Source: JBAZAX01 sp041671765
GTDB lineage: Bacteria > Babelota > Babeliae > Babelales > RVW-14
Length of the DNA: 39,743 nt
Direction of reading: 5' to 3'
NCBI GenBank assembly: GCA_041671765.1
Contig: JBAZAX010000014.1
Location: 1 to 39,743 of the forward strand
The position numbers and the translations under genes are program-made. Of the stretch, positions 1 through 8,486 are shown in pieces. Each line of letters begins with the position of its first letter. Within the stretch, counting starts at the first letter, position 1. Below the pieces are notes generated by a model. That model was not told the DNA's origin and searched no databases. It saw only the letters and a list, made by a program, of their open reading frames with translations.

Positions 1-252
1 TTTTGGTGCGTAAGTAGGTCATCAAATTGAAGCACAAGTATTGCGTTACTGTTATTCTTAATTTCATAAGCAAATGCATTACTATCAGTTCTGACAGCTT
101 GATCAAGTTTTACAATGGCATTGCTATTTTGGTGTGTAAGTAGGTCATCAAATTGAAGCACAAGTATTGCGTTACTGTTGTTCTTGATTTCATAAGCAAA
201 TGCATTACTATCAGTTCTTACAGTTTGGTCAAGTGTAACAATAGCATTGGAG
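1..252 (-). repeat. 126-bp in-frame tandem repeat, about two copies
   Basis: Positions 1-126 and 127-252 are near-identical direct copies, each starting TTTTGGTG on the plus strand. The period of 126 bp equals 42 codons, so the reading frame is kept and copy number can change without breaking the protein. The array may continue past the window edge. Confidence 0.9.
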
Positions 253-683
253 TTATTTCTGTCCCCGAAAAGTAACGCATTAGATGTCGTTCTATTCAAA
301 GCTAATAGAGTGTTGCTGTTGTTTTTAATACCGTAAGCAAACGCATTGCTGTCTGTTCTTAAATCACGATCCAATTTAATAATCGCGTTACTGTTATCGT
401 AAACGAGTTCCCCTGGAGCTTCTGCATAAGTTACAATATCATCCACGCCAGAATAAGATTTTATATTGTAATCACTAAGCCCCCCACCCGTAATGTTTTT
501 TATCAAAGATCGATCTCTCCAACCATATACTGCAGCAGGATTAAGCTTAATCTTTGAGTTGCTGTCTTTAAGTATGAATCTCGAAATTTCGTTATCGAAC
601 GCCACTGTTGCAAATATTTGATTAAGCAGCAACATGACAACAACACAAAAAATAGCTGCTATATTCTTAAACTTTAATTCCAT
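1..683 (-). CDS. Exported SNA-repeat protein, C-terminus cut by window edge
   Basis: An open frame runs from an ATG at 683 to the window edge without a stop (227 codons seen). AAAGGAGAG lies a few bases before the ATG. Residues 5-25 are a hydrophobic signal segment ending near IFATVAF. From about residue 95 the protein is made of SNA[IFL] motifs spaced 11 to 17 residues apart, such as SNAIVKLDQAVRTD, SNAFAYEIKNN and SNAILVLQFDD. The last part consists of 42-residue units encoded by a 126-bp tandem repeat. The motif resembles the SNSIVFGNS start of the tail in the three propeller proteins just upstream in transcription order. I recognise no named family. It is probably a surface or periplasmic repeat protein; total length is unknown. 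Confidence 0.75.
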   Translation of the reverse strand, partial: MELKFKNIAAIFCVVVMLLLNQIFATVAFDNEISRFILKDSNSKIKLNPAAVYGWRDRSLIKNITGGGLSDYNIKSYSGVDDIVTYAEAPGELVYDNSNAIIKLDRDLRTDSNAFAYGIKNNSNTLLALNRTTSNALLFGDRNNSNAIVTLDQTVRTDSNAFAYEIKNNSNAILVLQFDDLLTHQNSNAIVKLDQAVRTDSNAFAYEIKNNSNAILVLQFDDLLTHQ

Positions 684-717
684 AAATACTCTCCTTTTCC
701 CTGTTTCATTTTTATAC

Positions 718-2808
718 TTAATTCACGTTATCACAACTTAAGAGCCCATCCAAATTAACCTGCGCACCTGCCAAAACTCGAACGTTTAAATCATAATCTA
801 AACCCAAAGCTGAATTCCCAAAAACAATTGAATTTGATAAGTTTTGGGTTAATGATGTTTTAACATAATTTAGACCGAATATTTGCAGTAATCCACCAGA
901 AACACCAATATTTATAGTAGCAATAAACCGCTCATCCGGCGACCATGCCACAAACCCAGGTTCTGCAGCAGTAACTGCACCACCAACCAATATTGGGTCC
1001 CCAAACCCTGAAAATTCAAATATTTGTAATGTATTGCCTGCATAATTTAAAATAGCAAGAAACCGCCCACCAGAAGACCATGATAATGAATAAGGTCCTG
1101 GATCTGTATTTGCACTCCCAACCAATATTGGGTCACCTAATGCTGAAAATTTAAATATTTTTAATATACTCCATGAATAATTTAAAACTGCAACAAACCG
1201 CCCATCCGGCGACCATGCCACTGATCGCAAATCACCAGTACCAGTACTTACACTACCAACCAAGATTGGATCATCTAATCCTAAAAATTTAAATATTTGT
1301 AATGTCTGCCCTGCAGAATTTACAACAGCCAGAAACCGCCCATCCGGCGACCATGACACAGATGTAGGTTCTGAACCCATACCAGTACTTACACTACCAA
1401 CCAATATTGGATTACCGAATCCTAAAAATTTAAATATTTGTAATGCATTTCCAAAAGAATTTACAACAGCAATGAAATGCCCATCTGGAGACCATGACAG
1501 AGTCCAAGCTCCTGAACCAGTACTTGCACTACCAATCAATATGGGTGAACCAGATCCATAGAAACTGAAAACTTGTAATGTATTACTTACACGGTTAGCT
1601 ACAGCTAGGAATCTCCCGTCTGGCGACCATGAAACCGAATAAGGACTGGAATCCGTACTTACGCTACTAACCAAATTTGGGTAACCAGTTCCATAGAAGC
1701 TGAAAATTTGCAATGTATTACTTCCTGAGTTAACTACAGCGACAAAACGCCCATCCGGCGACCATGATACTGAATAAGAAGCAGAGCCGGTTGAAATTCC
1801 ATGAATAAATACCACCGGTGTCGTAGAAGATGAAGCTAAATCTGATATCGCATCACTTTTAAATTGAATTTTATTATCAAAAATTAAGGAACCTGTTGTA
1901 AATCTACATCCGGTTAAAGTTGTAAACAAACTACAACCATCTAAATAAAGCTGCGATGTTTTATCAGCCATTCTTATGAAATTATTGGTTGTCGTTGTAT
2001 TAGATATCGAATATGGGCAATCTGTAAACGTTGCCGGAGCAATTGAAAATGTTGTCCCAATATCAAAATATAATTTTGAATCAGATGTTATAAAACTTGG
2101 TTGGCATGATCGATAAACAAATGCCGATGTACCAGTTACAGCAACATCATTATGAACAAACATCTGCCCACGATTAAAATAAAAATCATCTGCAAGCGCA
2201 AGTTCAACATCATCAAGGCAAAGCTTGCTGCCCGACGATGCACATTGGACAGCTGGATGTCCCGGCTGATTTCGTGTATTCTGCAAAACTAAATTTCTTA
2301 AAGTTAATGTTGCGTCCATATCAACAAAAAGTTGTGAACTGTTACCCAAAATTAATTTATGACCATTCCCATCGATAACAATTCTTCCACCTGTGTGAAT
2401 TATTTTTCCATCAGGAATTGTCAAGTCTCCGTTTAGAATTAATGCCCTATCATAACCATAAATATTTCCACCGGAAGAAAATGTAACACCATGGTCCAGA
2501 ATTAAATCTGACTGTAAAAACATTGTATTTGTTTCACGTAAATCAATTGCACCGGAAACAGAAACGCATGTATCCATAAATACACACGCCCCATGTGTAG
2601 ATCCAACGCCTGAAGTTTTCTTCTCAACTGTAAAACCATTTGCAAGTCTTACAAAACCTCTGGCAAATTCACTATCATAAAAAACGTTGTTTACTGTCTG
2701 AAATTTTGGTGTAACGGTCCCATCTTGACTCGTCGAATAAAGCGTAAAATAAAGGCCTGTAAAAAATAAACTAAATACAAAAAAAACATTCACTGCTACT
2801 TTTCTCAT
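718..2808 (-). CDS. Exported beta-helix plus seven-bladed propeller protein (paralog 1)
   Basis: This 696-residue protein begins with a signal segment (residues 4-24, VNVFFVFSLFFTGLYF). Residues 87-238 look like a parallel beta-helix: short strand-turn units with regular Gly, Asp and Asn (DLTIPDGKIIHTGG, GNGHKLILGN). Residues 338-650 carry seven WSPDG-type motifs (one per blade, e.g. SVSWSPDGRFVAV) followed by LQIF strands, as expected of a closed WD40/PD40-like propeller. Blade six is degenerate (WSSGG). The last 39 residues (SNSIVFGNSALG...DNVN) are shared with the two neighbouring paralogs. GGAG stands five bases before the ATG. Export is inferred from the signal segment. The ligand or partner is unknown. 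Confidence 0.85.
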   Translation of the reverse strand: MRKVAVNVFFVFSLFFTGLYFTLYSTSQDGTVTPKFQTVNNVFYDSEFARGFVRLANGFTVEKKTSGVGSTHGACVFMDTCVSVSGAIDLRETNTMFLQSDLILDHGVTFSSGGNIYGYDRALILNGDLTIPDGKIIHTGGRIVIDGNGHKLILGNSSQLFVDMDATLTLRNLVLQNTRNQPGHPAVQCASSGSKLCLDDVELALADDFYFNRGQMFVHNDVAVTGTSAFVYRSCQPSFITSDSKLYFDIGTTFSIAPATFTDCPYSISNTTTTNNFIRMADKTSQLYLDGCSLFTTLTGCRFTTGSLIFDNKIQFKSDAISDLASSSTTPVVFIHGISTGSASYSVSWSPDGRFVAVVNSGSNTLQIFSFYGTGYPNLVSSVSTDSSPYSVSWSPDGRFLAVANRVSNTLQVFSFYGSGSPILIGSASTGSGAWTLSWSPDGHFIAVVNSFGNALQIFKFLGFGNPILVGSVSTGMGSEPTSVSWSPDGRFLAVVNSAGQTLQIFKFLGLDDPILVGSVSTGTGDLRSVAWSPDGRFVAVLNYSWSILKIFKFSALGDPILVGSANTDPGPYSLSWSSGGRFLAILNYAGNTLQIFEFSGFGDPILVGGAVTAAEPGFVAWSPDERFIATINIGVSGGLLQIFGLNYVKTSLTQNLSNSIVFGNSALGLDYDLNVRVLAGAQVNLDGLLSCDNVN

Positions 2809-2823
2809 ATCCTCTCCGATTTT

Positions 2824-4923
2824 TTAATTAACATTATCATTGTTCAACAATCCATCAACAGTAACCTGCGCACCTGCCAAAACTCGAACGTTTAAATCAT
2901 AATCTGAACCCAAAGCTGAATTACCAAAAACTATTGAATTTGATGGGGCTTGAGTATAGATTTCCGGACCATACTGCAAAGTGTAAACTTCTAGTTCATC
3001 ATGCCCAGGATATGGATCCAAGCAGCCAATAGCTAGATATTTTCCATCAGCCCTCCAATCTGCCGACCACGCCCCACTAGCTGAAAGATATTGTGATGCT
3101 GCAAGTGTTAATGATGAAGATTCAAACTTGTATATTTGAATAGTCTTGTCAGACACTCCATTTACACAGGTTGCAACAAGATAATACCCGTCGGGGCTCC
3201 ATCTTACAAAGGTTACTATGTTAGTGGTTAGATGCTTAGATGCTATAAGCACCAACGATGATCCATTAAAATTATAAATCTGTAGATCATCTATTATAGC
3301 TGACGCATGATCTCCACCAATAGCAAGATATCGGCCATCAGGGCTCCAATTTACTGATCTTAATTGGTTGCCATAAATTTTAGATGCTACAAGAGTCAAA
3401 ACATACCCATTAAAACTATAAACTTGAAGCTCATTGCCAGAGGTTGGAAGATGACCACCAACAGCAAGATATCGGCCATCGGGACTCCAGTTTACTGAGT
3501 AAACAAAGGTACCGTATTCTTGAGATGTTAAAAAAGTTAAAGAAGATCCATCAAATTTATAAATTTGAATTTCATTGCCAGATGTTGGGTAGGCACCACC
3601 AACAGCAAGATACCGACCATCAGGGCTCCAGTTTACTGAGTAAACAAAGGTACCGTATTCTTGAGATGTTAAAAAAGTTAAAGAAGACCCATCAAATTTA
3701 TAAATTTGAATTTCATTGCCAGATGTTGGATAGGCCCCACCAATAGCAAGATAACGACCATCAGGACTCCAATTTACTGATCGCACTTCAGAATTAGGAT
3801 CAGTGCCATAATCCAAAGATGCTACAAGAGTTAAAGAAGTGCCACTAAAGCTATAAATTTGCAACTCTTTTCCAGATGTTGGTGTATTACCCCCAATAGC
3901 AAGATAACGACCATCGGGGCTCCAGTTTGTCGCACGTACCATATATCCATAATCTTGTGTAATCCAAGTCCCCATACTTTTTAATTGAAGTTGGGCTGCA
4001 CTGGTTATAGTTACTTTGTTATCAAAAATTAGTTGGCCCTTCATTAAGCGCATCCCTGTCATGGTTGTTTTAAGTGAACAGCCATTCATATAAAGCTGCG
4101 AAGTTGCATCTTGCAGAATTAAAAGATCTTTTGCACGTAAATTAGGTATACCTGTAGTACTTGGCCTGAAGTCCAACGTTGTTTCAAGATCAAAATAAAA
4201 AGTACTGTCAGCGAGTATATTGCTTGGTTGGCATGATCTATAAACAAATGCCGATGTACCAGTTACAGCAACATCATTCTGAACAAACATCTGCCCACGA
4301 TTAAAATAAAAATCATCTGCAAGCGCAAGTTCAACATCATCAAGGCAAAGCTTACTTGCTGAAGAGGCACACTGCACAGCAGGATGCCCCGGCTGATTTC
4401 GTGTATTTTGTAAAACTAAATTTCTTAGGGTTAAAGTTGCATCCGTATCAACAAAAAGCTGTGCACTGTTACCCAAAATTAATTTATGCCCATTCCCATC
4501 GATAACAATTCTTCCACCTGTGTGAATTATTTTTCCATCAGGAACAGTTAGATCTCCGTTTAAAATAAGAGCTCTATCATATCCATAAATATTTCCACCG
4601 GAAGAAAATGTAACTCCATGATCCAAAATTAAATCCGCTTGTAAAAAAATCGTATTCGTTTCACGTAAATCGATTGCACCGGAAACAGAGATGCATGTGT
4701 CCATAAAGGCACATGATCCATGAGTCGACCCAACGCCTGAGTCCGGAGTAACAACAGAAAAACCATTTGTCATTCTAACAAGCCCCGTCGCTCTCTGCTG
4801 ATCCCTAAAATTATTATGTGTTGTCGTATACATTATTCCAGCGCGACCAAGTAAACTGCCACACTGAATAAAACTGAAAATATTTATAATTGATAAACAG
4901 GTAATGAAAATAATTTTATACAT
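2824..4923 (-). CDS. Exported beta-helix plus seven-bladed propeller protein (paralog 2)
   Basis: The frame is open from 5043, but the likely start is the ATG at 4923, giving 699 residues. It directly precedes a signal segment (MYKIIFITCLSIINIFSFIQC) and has AGAGAAGAAG upstream, while the 40 extra residues are charged and unlike the paralogs. The beta-helix-like domain differs from paralog 1 at only about 7 of 152 aligned residues. Seven propeller motifs follow (SVNWSPDGRYLAIGG type). Blades three and four are almost identical in both protein and DNA. The tail SNSIVFGNSALG...DNVN is conserved. It lies 117 bp after paralog 3 and 15 bp before paralog 1, so the three are probably co-transcribed. 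Confidence 0.85.
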   Translation of the reverse strand: MYKIIFITCLSIINIFSFIQCGSLLGRAGIMYTTTHNNFRDQQRATGLVRMTNGFSVVTPDSGVGSTHGSCAFMDTCISVSGAIDLRETNTIFLQADLILDHGVTFSSGGNIYGYDRALILNGDLTVPDGKIIHTGGRIVIDGNGHKLILGNSAQLFVDTDATLTLRNLVLQNTRNQPGHPAVQCASSASKLCLDDVELALADDFYFNRGQMFVQNDVAVTGTSAFVYRSCQPSNILADSTFYFDLETTLDFRPSTTGIPNLRAKDLLILQDATSQLYMNGCSLKTTMTGMRLMKGQLIFDNKVTITSAAQLQLKSMGTWITQDYGYMVRATNWSPDGRYLAIGGNTPTSGKELQIYSFSGTSLTLVASLDYGTDPNSEVRSVNWSPDGRYLAIGGAYPTSGNEIQIYKFDGSSLTFLTSQEYGTFVYSVNWSPDGRYLAVGGAYPTSGNEIQIYKFDGSSLTFLTSQEYGTFVYSVNWSPDGRYLAVGGHLPTSGNELQVYSFNGYVLTLVASKIYGNQLRSVNWSPDGRYLAIGGDHASAIIDDLQIYNFNGSSLVLIASKHLTTNIVTFVRWSPDGYYLVATCVNGVSDKTIQIYKFESSSLTLAASQYLSASGAWSADWRADGKYLAIGCLDPYPGHDELEVYTLQYGPEIYTQAPSNSIVFGNSALGSDYDLNVRVLAGAQVTVDGLLNNDNVN
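3485..3687 (-). repeat. 141-bp intragenic blade duplication
   Basis: Inside the propeller of paralog 2, the segment 3485-3546 recurs exactly at 3626-3687 (offset 141 bp, 47 codons), and similarity continues beyond. One unit is one propeller blade. The exact 62-bp match points to a recent duplication or conversion event. Confidence 0.85.
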
Positions 4924-5039
4924 TTTACTTCTTCTCTCTTTCTTACTTATACTCTCTTTCAAATTTTTCAAGTTAGATTTCTCAAGTTCAGACTCTGTAT
5001 TTTTTTGCCCGGCGAAGCACTTCATGCGCAAAGCCTTGG

Positions 5040-7178
5040 TCAATTAACGTTATCATCATTCAAGATCCCATCAACTATAGCTTGTGCTCCGGCCAAAACT
5101 CGAACGTTCAAATCATAACTTGATCCCAAAACTGAATTACCGAAAACTATAGAATTTGAAATAGACTGGCCATCAGTTTCCGGACCATATTGTAAAGTAT
5201 AAATGTCAATTTCACCGTGTTCCGATACCATCGTTCCTCCTCCTGTAGCCAGATTATTTCCGTCAGGACTCCAATTAACTGACTCTACCCATCCTTCTTC
5301 TTCTGTTCCATAACTTTGAGATGCTATAAGATTTAAAACCCAATTCCAACTGTCAAAACTATAGATTTCTAATTGTGAGTGCCCTGGATCCGGAAATCCT
5401 CCGCCAATTGCAATGTAACGGCCATCTGAACTCCAATTTACTGAACTTACATCATTACCAAAAATTTCACCTACTGCAAAAGATAAACTAGATCCGTCAA
5501 AATAATAGACTTGTATATCACCGTCTCCACCAATAGCAAGGTAAAATCCATCAGGGCTCCAGCTTATTGATTTTATGTTATAAAAACTACCCGTTTCAGC
5601 AGTAAGAGACAATGACGATCCATCAAAATTATATATTCGAAGCTTAGTACCACCAGAAGAATAATATTCCCCAACAGCAATATACCTTCCATCAGGACTC
5701 CATATTGCAGAATTTACCGACCCGAAATCAATTTGGCTATCCTGTGAGGCTACAAGAGATAAAGAAATTCCATCAAAACGATAAATTTGAAGTTCTTTAC
5801 CGGATGTTGGAAATTGTCCACCAATAGCAAGATATCTGCCATCAGGACTCCAATTTACACTAAAGACAGTAGGAGAGTACTCATGACCATAACTTTGTGA
5901 TAAAACAAGCGTTAATAAAGAACCGTCAAACTTGTAAATCTGTAATTCATCTCCACTTGAGTTTGTTGCACCTCCAATAGCAAGATACCGACCATCAGGG
6001 CTCCAATTAACTGAATTTATAGAACCTCCATAATTTGTATATGTCATGGGATTTAAAGATAAATCATAAATATAAATATCATATCCGGAAGTTGAATAAT
6101 CATAACCGACAACAATATAACGCCCATCAGGACTAAATTCTACCGAACCCACTGTGTCACCATTATTAATATAATTCAAAGATCCAGTATCTTTTAATTC
6201 CAGTTGAGCAGCGCTGGTTATTGTTACTTTGTTATCAAAAATTAATTTCCCTTTTGTTAGTCGCATTCCAGTCATTGTTGCCTTCAGAGCACAGCCATTT
6301 AAGAAAAACTGAGATGTTGCATCTTGCATGACCAACAAATTTTGTGCTAGTGGATTTGGCGTCTCAACATTACTTGGTCTGAATTCAAAAGTAGTATTCG
6401 GATTAAAATAAAAAGTACTGTCAGCTGTTATATAGCTGGGATTTGTCGAACGATACACAAATGCCGACGTACCAGTTACAGCAACATCATTGTGAACAAA
6501 AAGCTGCCCCTGATTAAAATAAAAATCATCTGCAAGCGCAAGTTCAACATCATCAAGACAAAGCTTACTGCCCGAAGAGGCACATTGAACAGTCGGATGC
6601 CCGGGCTGATTTTTTGTGTTCTGCAAAACTAAATTTCTTAAAGTTAAAGTTGCATCCGTATCAACAAAAAGTTGTGCACTATCGCCCAATAATATTTTAT
6701 GCCCATTACCATCAATCACAACCCTTCCACCGGTATGAATTATTTTTCCGTCGGGAATTGTTAAATCTCCATGCAAAATCACAGATCTGTCATACCCATA
6801 AATATTCCCACCCGAAGAAAATGTAACTCCATGATCTAAAATTAAATCTGATTGTAGAAAAATTGTATTCGTTTCACGTAAATCAATTGCACCGGAGACG
6901 GATATGCAAGTATCCAGAATTACACTTGATCCAATCTTTGACTCTGCCCCCAAATTTGCAACTGTAACCGTAAAACCATTATCCATACGAACAAAACCTC
7001 TAGCACTTTGTCGATTATAAAAAACATTGTGCACCGGTTGGAATGCAAAATAACCCGGAGAACCTCCCAAACTACCTGAAGATAAATTTGTAAAATATGA
7101 TGTAAAAAATACCATTGCAAAGATAAAACAGAGGCCTTTAAGCCAACGGAATTTGATCCGTTTTTGAACTATACTCAT
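5040..7178 (-). CDS. Exported beta-helix plus seven-bladed propeller protein (paralog 3)
   Basis: This is the first of the three paralogs in transcription order, 712 residues, 93 bp after rodA. The N-terminus has basic residues, then a hydrophobic segment (LCFIFAMVFFTSYF, residues 16-29). It shares the NVFYN...ARGFVRMDNGFTV stretch, the beta-helix-like domain (AIDLRETNTIFLQSDLILDH onward) and the C-terminal SNSIVFGNSVLG...DNVN tail with the other two. Seven blade motifs are visible, from SVEFSPDGRYIVVG to SVNWSPDGNNLATGG. The start is supported by a GAGAGAAGAG stretch before the ATG. Function is unknown; a periplasmic or surface binding protein is the simplest reading. Confidence 0.85.
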   Translation of the reverse strand: MSIVQKRIKFRWLKGLCFIFAMVFFTSYFTNLSSGSLGGSPGYFAFQPVHNVFYNRQSARGFVRMDNGFTVTVANLGAESKIGSSVILDTCISVSGAIDLRETNTIFLQSDLILDHGVTFSSGGNIYGYDRSVILHGDLTIPDGKIIHTGGRVVIDGNGHKILLGDSAQLFVDTDATLTLRNLVLQNTKNQPGHPTVQCASSGSKLCLDDVELALADDFYFNQGQLFVHNDVAVTGTSAFVYRSTNPSYITADSTFYFNPNTTFEFRPSNVETPNPLAQNLLVMQDATSQFFLNGCALKATMTGMRLTKGKLIFDNKVTITSAAQLELKDTGSLNYINNGDTVGSVEFSPDGRYIVVGYDYSTSGYDIYIYDLSLNPMTYTNYGGSINSVNWSPDGRYLAIGGATNSSGDELQIYKFDGSLLTLVLSQSYGHEYSPTVFSVNWSPDGRYLAIGGQFPTSGKELQIYRFDGISLSLVASQDSQIDFGSVNSAIWSPDGRYIAVGEYYSSGGTKLRIYNFDGSSLSLTAETGSFYNIKSISWSPDGFYLAIGGDGDIQVYYFDGSSLSFAVGEIFGNDVSSVNWSSDGRYIAIGGGFPDPGHSQLEIYSFDSWNWVLNLIASQSYGTEEEGWVESVNWSPDGNNLATGGGTMVSEHGEIDIYTLQYGPETDGQSISNSIVFGNSVLGSSYDLNVRVLAGAQAIVDGILNDDNVN

Positions 7179-7271
7179 CTCTTCTCTCTCCCATAAGAAT
7201 TGTTACCAATTCAAAAAACTATTAATTCAAAAAATATATTTTTTGTTTTTTTTGTGCAAGCATTTTATAAA

Positions 7272-8387
7272 TCAATAATAAAATCGCCTTATGGCAATAT
7301 TATTAAGCCCACCAAGACTGGCAAGCGTTATCCATAAATTTGAGACACCCGAGGTGAAAAGGGGAAGAGGAATTCCAACCGCCGGTAAAATTCCGGTAAC
7401 CATTCCAAGATTTATACAAACAGAGATCAAAATGTGAATAAGCAGACCAATCCCAATGATCTGTTCAAATAAAGGGGGAATATGGGCAATAATAAAAATA
7501 ATTCGAGCAAACATTAAAAAGAATAAAAGAAGAATTAACATGGCACCGATAAATCCAAACTCTTCACAGGCAACCGAAAAAATAAAATCCGTATGATCTT
7601 CAGGTAAAAAACCAAGTTTATTCTGAGTTCCCTGTAATAAACCTTTTCCAACTATTCCGCCTGATCCAATTGCAATTTTGGACTGCTCTACCTGATATCG
7701 TTCCTTGCGGGCATCACCATACCCAAACAAAACCAAAATTCTTTGTTGTTGATATGGCTTTAAAAAATTCCAAAAAAATGGCGCCCCCAACATTCCTATA
7801 AGTGCCAAAGTAAGAAAAAACTCGCGATTAATGCCGATGAACCAAAAAGTAATAAACCCCGAAAACAATATCAAAAGGGCTGTACCAAGATCAGGCTGTT
7901 TTGCAATTAACACGAAACTAATTAGAAGTACTATCAGCGGAACCATGAACTGTGAAGTTGGCAAATACCTCGATCGTGTAAAATTTACAAATTCAAGATC
8001 TTCAAGAAAGTGTGCAATAAAAAATGGAAAAAAAAGTTTCGCTAACTCTGACGGTTGAAAGCGAATAAAATAAAGAGATATCCACCGCTGCCCACCCATC
8101 CCTATTTTTCCACAAATAAGTGTAAATGTAAGAAGCACCAGCACACCAATGTAAATCCAAAAACCCAAGCGCGCAAGCCTACGTAAATCCTTGATGCAGA
8201 AAAAAAAATATATCATCAAACCGGCCAAAGCACCCAAAACCTGTTTTTTAAAAAACATTGAAATAGGTTTTTCAACTCTGTATGTTGAACTAAAAACAAG
8301 AAGCAACCCTAACCCCAACAATAGGAGTGTTATAAAAAAACTAAACCAATCAAAATAACGGAAGTAGCGTCTGTCTATCATCAACAT
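7272..8387 (-). CDS. rodA: Rod-shape SEDS peptidoglycan polymerase RodA
   Basis: RodA polymerises glycan strands from lipid II during side-wall growth, working with a class B penicillin-binding protein. The 371-residue sequence is a polytopic membrane protein of normal family length. SEDS-family motifs are present: QPSELAKL (111-118), KQPDLGTAL (163-171), the LPEDHTDFIFSVACEEFG loop with the expected catalytic Asp267, and PAVGIPLPLFTSG near the end. These separate it from unrelated transporters; RodA rather than FtsW is preferred from the overall pattern and the HTDFIF context. A second ATG at 8381 (MIDRR) is an equally good start. It may head the transcript that continues into the propeller genes. 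Confidence 0.93.
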   Translation of the reverse strand: MLMIDRRYFRYFDWFSFFITLLLLGLGLLLVFSSTYRVEKPISMFFKKQVLGALAGLMIYFFFCIKDLRRLARLGFWIYIGVLVLLTFTLICGKIGMGGQRWISLYFIRFQPSELAKLFFPFFIAHFLEDLEFVNFTRSRYLPTSQFMVPLIVLLISFVLIAKQPDLGTALLILFSGFITFWFIGINREFFLTLALIGMLGAPFFWNFLKPYQQQRILVLFGYGDARKERYQVEQSKIAIGSGGIVGKGLLQGTQNKLGFLPEDHTDFIFSVACEEFGFIGAMLILLLFFLMFARIIFIIAHIPPLFEQIIGIGLLIHILISVCINLGMVTGILPAVGIPLPLFTSGVSNLWITLASLGGLNNIAIRRFYY

Positions 8388-8486
8388 TGATAGCGTTCTT
8401 TCTGGTTTTGGATTAAACTTGGCGATACGATAATAGTACTACGGTTTTTAAATGTTGAAAACTTTTAAGTTGAGAACTTTAGTTTT

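Noticed and set aside
1..252. Direct repeats as a possible CRISPR array
   Set aside because: The 126-bp units are contiguous, in frame and coding, with no spacers.
3444..3746. Plus-strand frame of 100 codons opposite the propeller repeats
   Set aside because: It mirrors the tandem repeat of the real gene on the other strand and has no start signal.
4924..5043. N-terminal extension of 40 residues on propeller paralog 2
   Set aside because: It would bury the signal segment behind a charged stretch absent from the paralogs; the internal ATG at 4923 has its own purine-rich site.
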